Origin: Cyprinodon diabolis
Taxonomy: Eukaryota > Chordata > Actinopteri > Cyprinodontiformes > Cyprinodontidae
DNA: 64,000 nt
Reading direction: 5' to 3'
Assembly (NCBI GenBank): GCA_030533445.1
Contig: CM060080.1
Span: 24,974,052-25,038,051 of the forward strand
Shown here: one piece after another, positions 19,429 through 32,915 of the stretch
Layout of the letters: every line of letters begins with the position of its first letter
How positions within the stretch are numbered: position 1 is the stretch's first letter
Made by a program: the position numbers and the translations under genes
The notes under the pieces: model-generated
Seen by the model: the letters and a program-made list of their open reading frames with translations, nothing else
Database searches by the model: none
Told to the model about the DNA's origin: nothing

Positions 19429-21857
19429 TAGTGATGTTATGAGATGAGCTGAGGCTTCGAGGCGTGTGTTGAGTAATGGAGGGGGTGTTTCCCCGATGCG
19501 CGTGTCGAGGCGTGATTCATTTAGAGGAGGGGCCAAAATTGATGACGTCCGAGGCCTCGCTACCGTGATACCACGTGACCTGTTCGGTAAGTGGTTTGGG
19601 AAGCGCAAGAATTTTGACAGGCATCTAAACAGCTTCAGTGTTCAGTCAAGATGTGGGAGATTGGAGGAGAGCTGCTCTCAGCTGGAGAAAGTTTGGATAG
19701 ATTCTAAGAATAAATTGGTTGTTTTTCCAACCAATCTAGTTGCTTAAAGCTAATTTGGTTTAAATAAACAATGTAATGATCAAAATCTGAGCAAACCACC
19801 AGACAAAGCCAGTGTTAATACGTCAGTGTTAAGAAGCATTTTCTCCCTCATCAGACCATCCATATGAGTGGCGTCCTCTGTAAGGGACAGACTCTCACGC
19901 TAGAGGTAGATGGTTCAAGACTTGTCTCTCTCTTTTGAAAGTTGCGATTAAACTTAATTATTTTGGCTGATGAGACTAATTTACATTGTTTTGCCCGAGT
20001 AAAAATATAGATTTGGAAAATTAGGTCGGTTTAGTAAAAAGATTGGTTGAACACAACTTCCAACCTGATTAAAACCAAAAAACATGGAAAAACTATAATG
20101 TTTGAATAAAAATGACCAACACCGTTCATTTTGTTCATCATTGCCCAATTTGCACAAACACTTTCACTGTCTGCTTGAGTTTATTTCACTAAAATGGCAG
20201 AAAAACTCGTACTCGTCGTCTCCCGCTTTATCCGGAACCGGGTCGCGGGGGCAGCAGACTAAGCAGAGACTCCCAGACTTCCCTCTCCGCAGACACCTCC
20301 TCCAGATCTGTTGGGGGAAGCCCTAGGCGATCCCAGGCCAGCCGAGAGACATAGTCTCTCCAGCGTGTCCTGGGTCGTCCCCTGGGCCTCCTCCCGGTGG
20401 GACATGCCTGGAACACCTCCCGAGGGAGGCGTCCAGGGGGCATCCGAAGAAGATGTCCGAGCCACCTCAACTGACTCCTCTCGATGTGGAGGAGAACCGG
20501 CTCTACTCTGAGCCTCTCCCGAATGACCGAGCTCCTCACCCTATCTCTAAGGGAGAGCCCAGCCACCCTGCGGAGAAAGCTAATTTCAGCCGCTTGTATC
20601 CGGGATCTCGTTCTTTCGGTCATGATCCAAATTTCATGACCATAGGTGAGGGTAGGAACGTAGACCGACCGGTAAATTGAGAGCTTTGCCTTTTCGCTCA
20701 GCTCCCTCTTCACCACAACAGACCGGTGCAGCGTCCGCATTATTGCAGCAGCCGCACCGATCCGTCTATCGATCTCCCGCTCCATTCTTCCCTCACTCGT
20801 GAACAGGACCCCAAGATACTTGAACTCCTCCACTTGAGGCAGGGACTCTCCTCCAACCTGAAGGGGACAAGCCACCTTTTTCCGGTCGAGAACCATGGCC
20901 TCGGACTTGGAGGAGCTGATTCCCATCCCGGCCGCTTCACACTCGGCTGCGAACCGCCCCAGCGCACGCTGTAGGTCTTGGCAGGAGGGAGCCAGCAGAA
21001 CTACGTCATCCGCAAAAAGCAGGGACGAGATCCGCTGTTCCCCAAACCAGACCCCCTCCGGTCCTTGGCTGCGCCTAGAAATCCTGTCCATAAAAGTTAT
21101 GAACAGGACCGGTGACAGAGGGCAGCCCTGTCGGAGTCCAACATGCACTGGGAACAGGTCCGACTTAGTGCCGGCAATGCGAACCAGACTCCTGCTCCGC
21201 TTGTACAGAGAACGGATGGCCCCTAATAGAGGGCCCCCGACTCCATACTCCTGGAGCACCCCCCACAGGGCAGTACGAGGGACACGGTCGAATGCCTTCT
21301 CCAAGTCCACAAAACACATGTGGACTGGTTGGGCAAACTCCCATGAACCCTCAAGCACCCTGCAGAGGGTGTAGAGCTGGTCCACTGTTCCACGGCCAGG
21401 ACGAAAACCACACTGCTCCTCCTGCAGCCGAGGTTCGACAATCAGCCGGACTCTCCTCTCCAGCACCCTGGCATAGGCCTTTCCGGGGAGGCTGAGAAGT
21501 GTGATTCCCCGATAATTGGAACACACCCTCCGGTCCCCCTTCTTGTGGAGGGGAACCACCACCCCAGTCTGCCAGTCTGTGCACCTTAAATGATTGCTCT
21601 AAGAAATTTTACACTAAAAAAAAACTTATAAAAATTTTACTATACACACCAACCATTAACAATTTCAAGGGAACTTAAAAGGGGAAAAAAAGAAAAACAA
21701 TTGCAAAAAAAATCACAGATTTTATTACAAACTGTAGTTCTGCTGTCCACCAGTAGGTGGTGACATGTTCACATGAAGCCTCGTGAACTCTGGGGATCGT
21801 TGAAGCAATTTGGCCAAACGGTTCAATGCCTCATGAGGCTTCATCTCACCATCACTA
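19429..21857. mobile_element. hAT element carrying a Rex3 insertion
   Basis: 8-bp duplication GGGAAAAC at 19,421-19,428 and 21,858-21,865. The ends are TAGTGATG and its inverse CATCACTA, with subterminal similarity (GAGATGA...GAGGC). Without the LINE it is about 1.0-1.1 kb. A 93-codon frame at 19,466-19,747 has no transposase motif, so it is non-autonomous. Confidence 0.85.
20215..21583 (-). pseudogene. Rex3 (RTE-clade) LINE, 5'-truncated, RT frame open
   Basis: A 444-codon frame (20,228-21,562) covers the reverse transcriptase and C-terminus. It shows QCGFRPGRGT, the catalytic Asp in CFVDLEKAFD, LRQGCPLSP, the FADDVVLLA box near residue 185, FKYLGVLFT and the C-terminal SQLRWLGHLLRMP / RPRGRPRTRWRDYV blocks typical of Rex3. 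The endonuclease and the RT start are missing, as in most genomic copies. No stop or frameshift interrupts what remains, so the insertion is fairly young. The tail lies near 20,207-20,230; target duplications were not resolved. Confidence 0.85.
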
Positions 21858-22220
21858 GGGAAAACCAAACACGAGGAGCCAGGGAGAGACGAGGAACGTG
21901 GACAACAGCATGGGAGGACAGCAAAGACAAGGAACCAACAAAGAGTGAGAGCAGAGGGAGAGCATATATAGCAGAGAGAGACAAAGGGAGGGCTAACGAG
22001 CAGACAAGGAACAGGCGTGAGAGGAGACAACGAGGAAGCCAAGGGGAAAGGAACATACACACACAAGAGGGCAAAAGAGGACAACAGAAAAACATGAGAA
22101 CTAATATAAATCTAGAAATACAACAAAACTGGAATTAGGCCAATAAATCTAGAAAACAAGGAGCAAAGAGAAGAACAGCAGAACCAAGACCATGACATAT
22201 TGTTCTTTGTGCATAACCAG

Positions 22221-22960
22221 CAGTGGTGTCAAAAAGTATACACATTTGTTACATCAGTATAGATACAGCAGTTTAAAAGCACTCTGGTAAAAGTTAACTC
22301 AACTTGACCTCTTTACTCAAGTAAAAGTGAAAAAGTATGTGTGCCAGAAACTACTCAAAGTATAAAAATATAAAGTAACTTTTAAAAAAACAGCCAGATG
22401 CCACTTAATGAATTTTAAAGCTCAATTTTTCGACTATTTTGAAAAATTCTTTGAGATACAGTAGGGCCAAGGATGACGGAGGCCTTGTTGTTTTCCGTCT
22501 CAATCTCCCGATATGCTCTCGCCTGTGTCCGACCTTTCAGACATTTCGACATATTTTTCTGAATCCAACATTGTAGCATTGCATAGACAATTCACGTTTG
22601 CAGTTTGAAGAACACATGCTTGCTTCTGATGATTTCCTTTAACTAACCAATGAGTGTTAGCGTTATGACTCATCCAATTGCACTAGTTTTCACTAGATGT
22701 AGATGGCGCCAATGATCTGCATTGGATTTCGCACATGACGTGAAATAAATATTTATAAACATTAATCCCAAGCCAAGAGTAACGAGTAACGTTTGTTTTA
22801 AAAATGCAAGGAATAGAAAGTACAGATGCTTGTGTGAAAATGTAATGAGTAGAAGTCAGAAGTAGGAAGAAAAATAAGTAATGGAGTAAAGTATAGATAC
22901 CTAAAAAGTGCACTTAAGTACAGTAACAAAGTATTTGTACTTCGTTACTTGACACCGCTG
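22221..22960. mobile_element. non-autonomous hAT element, 740 bp
   Basis: Exact 8-bp duplication ATAACCAG at 22,213-22,220 and 22,961-22,968. The ends are CAGTGGTGTCAA and (inverted) CAGCGGTGTCAA. 'aagta'/'tactt' repeats dominate the subterminal parts. No transposase. Confidence 0.88.
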
Positions 22961-22968
22961 ATAACCAG

Positions 22969-25900
22969 CAGACCAACAGAAAAACATATGTCCTCTGAAA
23001 TTAATATAGTTCTATAAACTTGGGGGTTTGTTATTAAGATGCACTTGCCTCTGTCTAAGGGTCTTATTTGGTTTTAAATGTACTGGAATTTTGTGCTTGG
23101 TGAAATCCTAAAGGCAAACCCCCCCAGACCTAAGATTAGCGGGTGGTGTATGCAGTTCAATGGAGTGAGGAATGCTCTGATCTTTATATCGAAGAAACCA
23201 AACAACCTTTCCCCAGACACATGGCTTAACGCAGACAAGCTACCTCCCCCAGACAAGACTCTGCTGTCCACCTACACCTTATGAACAAAGGACATTCATT
23301 AGAGGATCAGAATGTTCACATTTTGAAGAAAGAAGACAGGTTGTTTGAGAGGGGTGGGAAGGAAGCCGTTTATGTAAAGATAGAAAAACAAACCTTAAAC
23401 ATAGGGGATGGTCTCAGGTTTCAGCTCTCAAAAACCTACAACACAGCAAAAGAGTTGATTCCTTCCTGCTATCGTTTCAACCCTCATTATTATGCAGGGG
23501 ATGAAAACATATCTCCTGGTCAGCCTGGCGAACAATAACCCTAACGACTCCCTTTCAGAGGCATAGGCCAGTATTGGTTATTGCAGCCCAACAACAACCT
23601 CAATGGCTCCCAATTACTAAGAAGTGGACCTGTACTTCCAGTTCAATTGGCATGTTTCTGTGCTTGGAACTTAACACTACACCAGACATTTTGAAATGAA
23701 AAAGTTTCCTGGATGGGAAGCGAAACGTCTTCAAACCTGGAAAACAAAGTCCAGTGGTTTGTTTCTTAACTTTTTTAACTTTTTTGGTATTTCAAAATAA
23801 AACAATCCAGTCAGTGCATTGTACTAATTATGTATATTTGAATATGCATATTGCAAATGTGTTTTCTATTCTGTCAAAGCAGGTCACAGGTTATCTTTGA
23901 ATCTGTGATATGGATAAAAAAAAAAACAATTCTTTTAGTTTTAACCATGTTGCACCTTGGTTTAAGGAATGACTAGCTATTTACAGTGCATACTTGAATT
24001 GTCTTTGAGGTTTTATTTGCAGTTTAGCACAAAATGTAACGTTACTATAAGTTTGGTTTTATGTTCCACTGTTCTCTAAGGGTTTTCAACTATTTTGCTT
24101 AAATCCAAACCAATCTTGTTTGTCAATCATGTCCCATCAGGCTAATATTCAATGGGATTTTAGGTCAAAATTGAAAAATGTGAGATTCTGCTTTCTAGTA
24201 AAGTTTGTTATAACCAGCAAAGGAAATAGTTTAGAGTTTAGTGTTTAGGTTAGAAAATAGTGATAATGAAGTTCCAAAGAGCATAGCTAATGAGTTTTCT
24301 AATAATGAAAAAAATGTCACAGTAGGAACAGCTGATGGGACACAGGCAGAGAACGGAAAGTTTAAACAGTAGGGTAATGAAAATATTTGGCTGACAATAA
24401 AAATAAGTCAGAAGCTTAAATATCAAGGCAGGGATTGACAATGACAAAGGAACCAAATAGGTTAATGCAATTTGGAGCAGCTATGGCAGAATGAAAGCAA
24501 GGATGCTGAGGCAGACACAGTAATCAACACAAATAGAGGCTCAAAGAAACAAACAAAACCCATTTTAAAAATTAAACAGAAATCTAAAAGAAACAATTTA
24601 ATATCTACAAAGAACATAATGAAACAAAGAACTAAGAAACTAAACACACAAGATCACATAATAAGACATCAGTTTTTAAAACACAAATAACAGGAAAAAT
24701 GAAAAAACTGAAAAATAGAGCCCCAAAACGTTAAGATATGAAAAATAAGTAGACATTTTGCCAGAAAAGCAGCAAAAGTTAAATGGGTTACATTTTTCTT
24801 ACAAAGAGAGCAATTACATTTCTAGACATGATAATGTGACATTCCCAATAATGACCTCAAAACACATAATGTACTGTATCTTCGAAAGACATCTAAAAAA
24901 CTGCAAATGGGGGTAAAAATATTGATTTTAGCTTGCCTGAATATTTTGACCCCAAATGTTAAAGCTTTTTAACCCTAATAGCTGTTTTTAAAATGCAGTA
25001 AGTTATTTATTCTACCATTATTTCATTAGGGATATAGGAATAATGCAAGAAAGTTTTAAGAGAAGCAAGCAGGGAGAAGACATTCGTAGAAAACCTCCTC
25101 CATTTACTGTTGTTCCTGGAAATCATTTAATTTGATACTGCATATTGCAAAATAACCGAACAGGTTTTCAACACTCAAATGAATATAGCGTGGAAGCAGC
25201 AGGAAATAAAAGTAGCAACAGTCCCTGCAGACAGACATTCAAGTGCCCTATTAAAATAGACTAGCAGCAGAATATTTTTGGTGAAATATTAGTCTATCAA
25301 GATGGATGTACAGTTAGAAATAGAGTCCACTTTTTTAAGGATGATGTATCCTAGATGAGTACCTAAAAATGTCTTTCAGCTACGTTTCAAACCATATGAT
25401 CCTTAATACAGTCTGGGCTTACTTTTCTTTGATGGACATTTCCTGCTAAAAGTAAATGTGTTGAAGGTTGTAGCTGTAGTAGACCATTATGTAGTTTCCG
25501 TAATGGTTCTTAGTGGTCAGTTTTAATTACAGCTCATCTACAATACATCAGCCAAGAGAACACACTGTACTGAATTATTATAAGCCGTAATGAGATTATA
25601 GAGATTTATGTACACTAATTGGGCTCTGTTGTCATTAGAGGGACTGCCTTCCTAATGACCTAAGTCGTTATGTTCACCTTCTGCAAACGTAGTCAATGAA
25701 ACTCTATGTCAAAAAAGGAAAGATTTCAAACTTTTGATTTGATTTGATTTACTGGAAATAACATAACTCTCTCTTTCCTGTTGCTTCTGTGTTTTTAATA
25801 GTTTCAAGAGAGAATTAGGATTTGAATTGAGTCACTCATGTATGATGTATTGAATATGCTCTCAGTCAGCATTGTTCCAACATGTAATATTTATTTATTC

Positions 25901-28460
25901 AGGGGTTTATTATTTTCAGAGAAGCAGAAACAGGTTTATTTTATGCATGTGCCAAACTCTGAAACCTGGAAAACATATATCATTGCAAATGGTTGACTGT
26001 ATGCTGCTGGTGATTCCTGCAGCCCAGCAGGGAGCAAACCCCTGTATTGGGCCTCCCAATGGGAGCACCAGCGGAAAGTGTCAGTCATAAGACTCTGGCA
26101 TCTGCAACCTGATGGAAGCAAAACACTTAGCTTCTGTTTCTCTACTTTTCCTGACAAAGCCTATTGCCGAAGGCATACACAGCTGCATGGGGACCTCCAG
26201 CAGAGTTTAAAACTAAATGAGGCGAGTAGGGGAAAGTAGAAAGGGAAAAAAGATGTACATAAGTACTTTTGTAAGTTTGAGACAGACTCTTATAGAGAAG
26301 CTGGACTAAGACAAATCTTATTCAAAAAGCTTTGCCTTTTTTAGAATATGACAAAATGTCATTTTGGGATGAAACATCAGTAGTTTTAAAAAGTAGCAAT
26401 ATTGCTATTGCATAACAAGACTATTTTTATCGTTTTGCTTAGTTTTTACATGTTATAAAGACATGAACAATATGTACGGATTATCCAAATGCTGTCAGAA
26501 AATGTAAATATTTCTATATGTCCAATTGGTACGTCGTGTCTCAAGTTTCTATTAAAAATGCTTCTATTTCAATGTGTTGATCTTGACATTCCCTTCTAGA
26601 GGGTCTGGAAATGTTACGCTCACTAGCCTGGAATGTACATGTTATTTTCATGAACTTTTCTACATTTTATCATTTACATTTCTGAACAACCTACAGTATT
26701 AGCTTCTTATTTACAGCTTACTAGGTACTTTCTAAAATGCACTGTTTATTTCTTTCAATGCTTGTACAATCCTGTTTGTATAAGGATATTTCAGGTAATT
26801 TCCACAAATCTTCCTGAAAATAGAGGATCCTTTCTAAAACCTACTAGTTCCCTTACCAATATCTATAGTATACTCTCATTAAACTTACTCTTTACTTTTA
26901 AGAATTTAATGTGTTCTTTCTTGAATGTATTGGTCACTTTCTGGAGCTTGCTGATTATTTTCTGGGTTTAAGTTTAAGTTATGCATGGATCAAACTATAA
27001 GATTTTAAAGTTGTAATGTAATTTTTTAAACCTACAGTGAGAGATCCTACACACAACAATAAAAGCCTGCATTGTTTGATGTACAGGTGTCATTTAGAAA
27101 AAACCTCTACAGATCAAATGTGAGTTTGAAGTAAATTAACATGGCCAATGAGGAAGAAGCAATGGGGGATACTTTGAGGACTAATTTTAACAGAGAAAAC
27201 ACATCACAATAAAAAGGGTACTAGTTAAAGGGGTGGATAAAGCACAGCAGGCACAGGTCGTGTTTTTTCTCAGGAAATGTGTTCTTATTGGCTACACGTG
27301 ACATACTACGGGCTGCATCCTGGTCTGTGCTCAGCAAACACCATGCATGCAAGAATATCAGCGTGCTGGATATTCCAGATTTAAGGTCATCGAAGTTCTG
27401 GCCCCTTTCTCAGCAAACCAGATAACTCTTCAAACACCACATACTGTACAGCATGATTACCCCAGAAAATAATTTTATTAAGAATCAGCAGGAGTACCAA
27501 TGCATCTCAGAATAAGAAGGGGAACAAATAAATCTGCCTAAATATCTCACCGAGTGAATCAGGAAAAAGCCTTTCTTGGAATTTGTTTCAGAAATTTTTA
27601 AGCATCATGAGATATGAGGTGGCCTGAAATTCTCATCCTTTTTTTTCTTTCTTTTTTATCCTTTTTCATCCTTTAAGGAACTTCCTGGAAGTTTCCTTGT
27701 ATTTATTTGGTGCTTTCTTGGAGCTTACCTGGGGCATTCTTGTAAAATTATTTTGGCATCTAAGACGTAAACCTGGTGGTTTCAAGCTATTTTAAAGTTA
27801 ATTTTGTTTGATTCATTCTTCTATTTCATACAAATGGGCTGCAGGACAAGAATAGTGCTATTTGTGTTTCTTCCTGGTACTTTCAGGTAATTGATTGTCT
27901 TATGAGGTGACTGCATACTGGGTTACTTTCTGGAACTTACGGGGTATTTTTGTGGAGCTTTCAGTTAAATTCCTGGAACTGAAGAATTATGAAGTGAGCA
28001 GATAACCTGAAGCATTGTATTATTTACTGTAGGTGCTGCAGGGTACTTTTATTGAAAAAACTCCACTCTTACATGGCTTATCATACTGACCTGGTTAATA
28101 TGAACCTCGCTGGTGACTGCTGGATCAGCAAGGAATCCTGTTTTTCTTTTGACACCCTTTCATTTTCTACCATGTTTAATGCCTCAAAAACTAACTCAAG
28201 CACAGGGGAGATGAACTGATGAGCCTAGACTATTTTATGACATTAAACATGCGAGCCTTTAAACGGAAGGTATGACATACTAAACCATGGATTCTACTAT
28301 AACTAAAGCTTGTAATGACCTGGTGGATTATTGGGATGTGGAGCAAAAGTGGAACTCAAACAGATCAGGAATAATCCTCTGTGCCATGGCATACAATTCT
28401 ATCTTTTATAGTGACAGCCTGTTCCTGTCTCAGAACAATATATTTCAGCTTAGCTGAAGA
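22969..28460. other. gene-poor DNA, one repeat relic
   Basis: No supported gene. At 23,695-23,780 a 'gggaagcgaaacgtcttcaa' block is a motif I associate with a widespread fish repeat, family not identified; 23,080-23,540 may belong to the same unit. The rest looks unique and AT-rich, with open frames under 90 codons. Confidence 0.45.
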
Positions 28461-28846
28461 AACGACGGCTGCACGGTGTAGCATGTGTGTAGCACCGCTG
28501 CCTTGCAGCAAGAAGATTCCGTGTTCGATTCCTGGTTCCTTTCCGCATGGAGTTTGCATGTTTTGTTGTTCCTGTGCATGCGTGGATTCTCTCCGGGTAC
28601 TCTGGCTTCCTTCTACAACCCAAAAACATGACTGTTTAGTTAATTGGCTTCTCTATGAGATTATTTTAAGGTGTGAGTGTGTGTGTGGATGGTTGTTTGT
28701 TTGTTGTTTGTCTCTGTGCTGCCCTGCGATAGACTGGGGACCTGACCAGGGCCTACCCTGCCTCTCGTCAGTTGACAGCTGAAGATAGGCATCAGCACCC
28801 CTCGTGACCCCAGCTGGGCTAAGCGTGACTGAAAATGGATGGATGG
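28461..28846 (+). repeat. L2-like LINE 3' end
   Basis: This has the same blocks as 1,873-2,215 but in sense orientation: 'ccttgcagcaagaag', 'gcatggagtttgcatgtt', 'ccctgcgatagactggggac' and the terminal 'gaaaatggatggatgga'. About 390 bp, no ORF. Confidence 0.65.
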
Positions 28847-29514
28847 AATGAATAAACCGCATTCATTAATTGAAGAACACATTTGTATTTAACTGATGTA
28901 CATATTCTGTATAGCATTGGATATGGGATAGGTAAACTACACATTTTTCTTGAATATATACCACAAGAAGTAAATCAAACACTTGTCAATAAAACTGTGA
29001 TAGATCCTTGGCAATGCTGCAAGCTGATTTAAGGGAGCGTGGTCTGTAAAGGCAAGAGAGGCAAGACATTTGAGTGAAGCCAAGCTACAGGAAAGAAGCC
29101 CAACAGGGTTCCACTGATTTTTCTCTCCATTGGTCTTGAGAGTCGTAAAGATGAAAAGAGCCGCTTGCTGATTTGGAACATTTTACATCCTTTGCTATTT
29201 CTAAAGCCTCTTGCTGAAGGTTCCTTCTTTTCTTTTTGGAGGGGTTGATAAAAAAAAAAGTTTTAGAACCATAAAAAATTCTATAGCAAGTAATGTGGTA
29301 AATAAAAGTTAAAATAAAAGTGATTGATAAAAATACTCAGATGTTATGTATCACCCTGGAGCTTGACAACCTTAAAAACTAAAATAAGTGATGTTAATAA
29401 GGGTAAAAATCCAGTCCACTTACACTGACTTATTTACATGTAGCTCATATCTTTCTCTGTTCGAGACCATAGCTGCTTTAGAGCTTAAAAATAAGTGCAA
29501 CAGCATATGTTTAT

Positions 29515-29745
29515 TTTTTGTTACTTTATTCATCCTACACTGGAGAAATTCACTCTCTGCATTTAACCCATCCCCTGGGGGAACAGTGTGCTGCAACTGT
29601 GCGGCACCTGGGAAGCAGACTGGGGTTAAAGGTCTTGCTCAGGGACCCAGAATGGAAGTCTGTGGGACTGTGTGGGGGGCTTGAACGGAGAACCTCTGTG
29701 ACCCAAGAGCATTGCTCTAACCACTGGGCCACTTCTCCCCTATAT
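29515..29745 (-). repeat. tRNA-derived SINE
   Basis: The minus strand from 29,745 has an A-box-like TGGCCCAGTGG and, about 35 bases on, a B-box-like GTTCAAGCC, the internal pol III promoter of a tRNA head. The body follows through 'gggttaaatgcagagagtg' to an A/T-rich tail at 29,515. This SINE body is common in spiny-rayed fishes. Confidence 0.55.
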
Positions 29746-31938
29746 GTAGACTGTCCACACATGCAAAGTTGAAAAAATGAGGTGTCCACCAAAAGCATAA
29801 GTTTCATGCAAAGCCAAACTAAATAATACAGTAACATTTGTCTTTGACATTTTATGAGCAATTTTCTGAGATCTGAGCACCAACTTTTAAATGCTTTACT
29901 GAGAAAGTATCATTAGACATGTGCATTGTTAAGAAGCTTTACGATATATAATCAAAATGTTCTTTAGTCACAGAGTTTCTCATTTATTTTCAGCAGAGGA
30001 GGAAATTTTGTCCATACTTCACAGCTCATTTCAAGACAAATTGGGAAAAAAATATAAAAAACTCATTTAGTTTGTGTGGCATAGCTTCAGCTTTACCATA
30101 AATAGTCAGACATGACATCAGTACCTACTGTATAACACCAGCAGTTGAGGGGAACCTCCGTTTTACCAGGGCATGGAAAGAACAAGAGGTACCGGAAAAA
30201 AAAGGTGTTCCCGTCACTCATAATAACCAATGAGACAATGTTTTAGCCTCTATTCGGGGAAATTTATTTTTTTTCCTTTCAGACAGAGGGTAAGCACTGG
30301 AAGTGTGAGGGAAATTCCTCAGATTCTTCATGTTTAGTAACTCATGGTGAGAGTTCAACATGTTCTTCCTTTTCTTCTCTTTTTATAGCTCAAGTAGTGC
30401 CCAACCACCCTCCAGTCTCCCTCTTGTTTTTTCCTCAAATATTTACACATGGATAAAATAAGGTGATAAAATTTTTGAATGGTTGTTTTAAAATTAAAAA
30501 CTCAGATGATATTTTTTAACAATTTATTGCATAAAAGAGTAGTCCAAAACCTGTGTTATTTAAATAATTCCTGTTACCAGCATTACCACAAAAAAAAAAA
30601 TGTTTTATAACAAATTCAAACTGGAAACAAATAAAACTGTCCGGCAAGCATTCAGTTATTTTGATGTGATGTGTGTGATGTACATAAATCACAGCTGTGA
30701 GTCTTCCAGTGAACATCTGCATGCTTCGGCGTGTCCCTGATTACGATTGACTGGAAGTGAAACACATTCCCTCCGAGACCAGCAAAAACTCTTTTGGTCT
30801 CAGCATAAAATTGATTTCACAATATCCTGTTCCAATATCAGAGGCCATTTACTAGTCCTCATGTACAAATACATTGATATTCATAATGGAACATTTTTAA
30901 AAGTTATATCATTTTTTTTTCTACAGTGAAAAAAACAATATCAAATTTGAAGGATTGACTCAAAGTAGTGTATAATCTTAAAAAGTAGGATTTTGGTTTG
31001 CATTAGTATTCAGTCCTCTGTAGTCCAAACCCCATAAAAACCTATTCCCGGAAAATGTAAAGAGATTAGTACAAATTCAGACCTTTTAGCACTTAAAATT
31101 GCAATGCTCTGCAAGATGGCACAATCTGTTGACAAGATCATCTTTAGTTGTTCTCTATATGTAGGCACAAATTGGCCTTATCGGCCTTAACATCCAGCCA
31201 AGTCATGGCTGTGGCAGCACCATGTTGTGGGGATTATTTTCTTCAGTGGGGAACGAACAGCAGGAGAGAATGATTGGATGACAGTTGCAACTAAACAAAT
31301 ATCAATCTTTTAAAAACTACAGAAGTAGATGGAGCTGAACTATTTTAGATGTCTTTGTGTTGCAGCACACCTGCTTCAAATGTTTGTATGAGTTCCTTAG
31401 CAGCCCCGAAGTGCAGCAGAAACCTGTTCACCATCCCTTCGTATAAGCCATGTGTTGCACCAAGTAGACACTTAAAACTTGCAGGAAACTTGTATCTGCG
31501 GACCAGGATTGAGAACCACTGGTTTTACATGAAACCTAAACGCATGTTAGAATGGGTAACAGTCTGTGGCAAGACCTATTTTATGTTCCGAAAGGCTCAC
31601 CATCCAATTTGGCTGATTTTTTGCATTGAGGAATATTGACAAGCAATAGAAACAATTCCCCAAAAGACTCTGAGCTGTTTCAAGCAACAATGTTTCTACT
31701 AAACTCAAGTTAGTTAATGCAAAAGCATACAACTATGCACTTCTTTGTGTTGATCTACGCATAAAATAACAAAATATTCATAAGAGGGGATTATAGCAAA
31801 GAAATGTACAATTGTTTAACATTTCTAAATAAGTGTAAAGAATATGGAGACTTTTCTAAGATTAATCTTAAAGCCAGAAGAGAGCAAGAAATCACTACAA
31901 AGAACATTTTCAGCCTTAATGACTTAAATAGAAATAAC
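29746..31938. other. no gene seen
   Basis: AT-rich sequence with poly-A/T runs. The largest frame (96 codons at 31,349-31,639) has no recognisable motif or splice context. Confidence 0.5.
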
Positions 31939-32751
31939 TGTCATGATAGGCTTAAGAGGCTGAACCCACATGCAGAACACCACAGGAAGCTGAGTAAAAG
32001 TTGAACAGAGTTTATTGAAAAAACACACAGAGTAGTTATGAACTGGTTCTGGTACAGGTCCGGGACTGGAATTCACTGACATCTGCAGAGATGGATAGTT
32101 TGATTAGCCAGGCAGCGAGGTGGCTTGTGGAGTGTGTTAATTCAGAATATACCTAGATGAGGTTCTGGCAGATCCTTTGAGAGAGGGGGGGAACCGGTTG
32201 GGTCCAGAGACTGTAGATTCAGCAGGGAGCTCAGCGGCAGCAGCGTCTAGCTTCTGACTCGTGAGTCTCTGACCTTGACTTGGTTTCCTAGCTCTTCCTT
32301 GAGAGCTGTTGGGGGAATCCAGACTGATGTCTTCGGGTTTGGCCTCCTTGGGCAGGCAGGCAGGTTTCCAGACAAAGCTCCTCCAGAGCTTCAGACTTTG
32401 ATCAGGTTTCCTATGAGGCAGAGAAGACAGAGGCAGGTTAGAATCTAGTTTCTCTCTAGAGTCTACTAGGATTCTATAAATTAACAGAGGCTCAGGTTTC
32501 GCTAACCAAACTTGGTCAACACTGCGGCGTCGAAGGAAGGTCTGACTGCTGCTTGTGTAGGAAGGTCTCCTGATGGGCTGATGAGCTTCAGGTGTGCTGG
32601 AGGCTCCAGCCCAGGAGACCCACAGCGCTCTCTGCTGGAGACAGATGGTAGATCTCCAGATCCCAACAGTAACCCCAGTCCCTAACAGAAAACATAAAAC
32701 AGAAGAGGATCCTTGGCGCCCTCTGGTGGGCAAAGCCTCAGGATCCCAACA
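31939..32751 (-). repeat. solo LTR, 813 bp
   Basis: Begins TGTCATGATAGG and ends CCCAACA on the + strand, flanked by a 5-bp duplication ATAAC at 31,934-31,938 and 32,752-32,756. On the minus strand AATAAA (at ~32,008-32,013) sits near the 3' side, so sense is minus. No internal region is present, so the element was reduced by LTR-LTR recombination. A 210-codon frame inside it (32,137-32,769) crosses the LTR edge and is judged fortuitous. Confidence 0.8.
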
Positions 32752-32844
32752 ATAACTACATGTTGTCATTGCCTTTAAAGATTAATTTTGAATGATGGCT
32801 ACAGATATTGGGATAGTTGTCCCCTTCCCTATTTCAAAACTCAC

Positions 32845-32915
32845 AGAGTCCCTCTGTGATGTAGCGTATATGTCTCTAATTAAATGGATCTGGGTTCAAA
32901 TCCCAATTGTGGCAA
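32845..32915 (+). repeat. tRNA-like relic
   Basis: A good B-box (GGGTTCAAATCCC) follows a weak A-box-like TAGCGTATATG at tRNA-like spacing. Acceptor stem pairing is not evident, so this is at best a decayed tRNA-derived SINE head. Confidence 0.3.

Larger units (their letters stand above)
15907..22197 (-). mobile_element. LTR retroelement with three nested insertions
   Basis: Two LTRs (493 bp at 15,907-16,399; a split copy at 19,268-22,197) begin TGTCATGG and end CCTGACA on the sense strand, flanked by a 5-bp duplication TATTG at 15,902-15,906 and 22,198-22,202. The internal region, after removing a hAT, is only about 1.6 kb and encodes one gag-like, repeat-rich protein; no protease, RT or integrase is seen. 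It is therefore probably non-autonomous. Later insertions are a hAT at 17,820-19,093 in the ORF, a hAT at 19,429-21,857 in the 5' LTR, and a Rex3 LINE inside that. Confidence 0.88.
19268..22197 (-). repeat. 5' LTR of the retroelement, split by a hAT
   Basis: LTR sequence occupies 19,268-19,428 and 21,866-22,197; the two parts abut in the 3' LTR at the 'atggggaaaaccaaacacg' stretch. The 8-bp duplication GGGAAAAC marks the break. Confidence 0.85.

Noticed and set aside
19860..19935. tRNA-like block with GGTTCAAGACT
   Set aside because: The B-box is imperfect, no A-box or stems were found, and it lies inside the hAT at 19,429-21,857.
32137..32769. 210-codon minus frame
   Set aside because: It crosses the edge and target duplication of the solo LTR, so it is unlikely to be a real protein.
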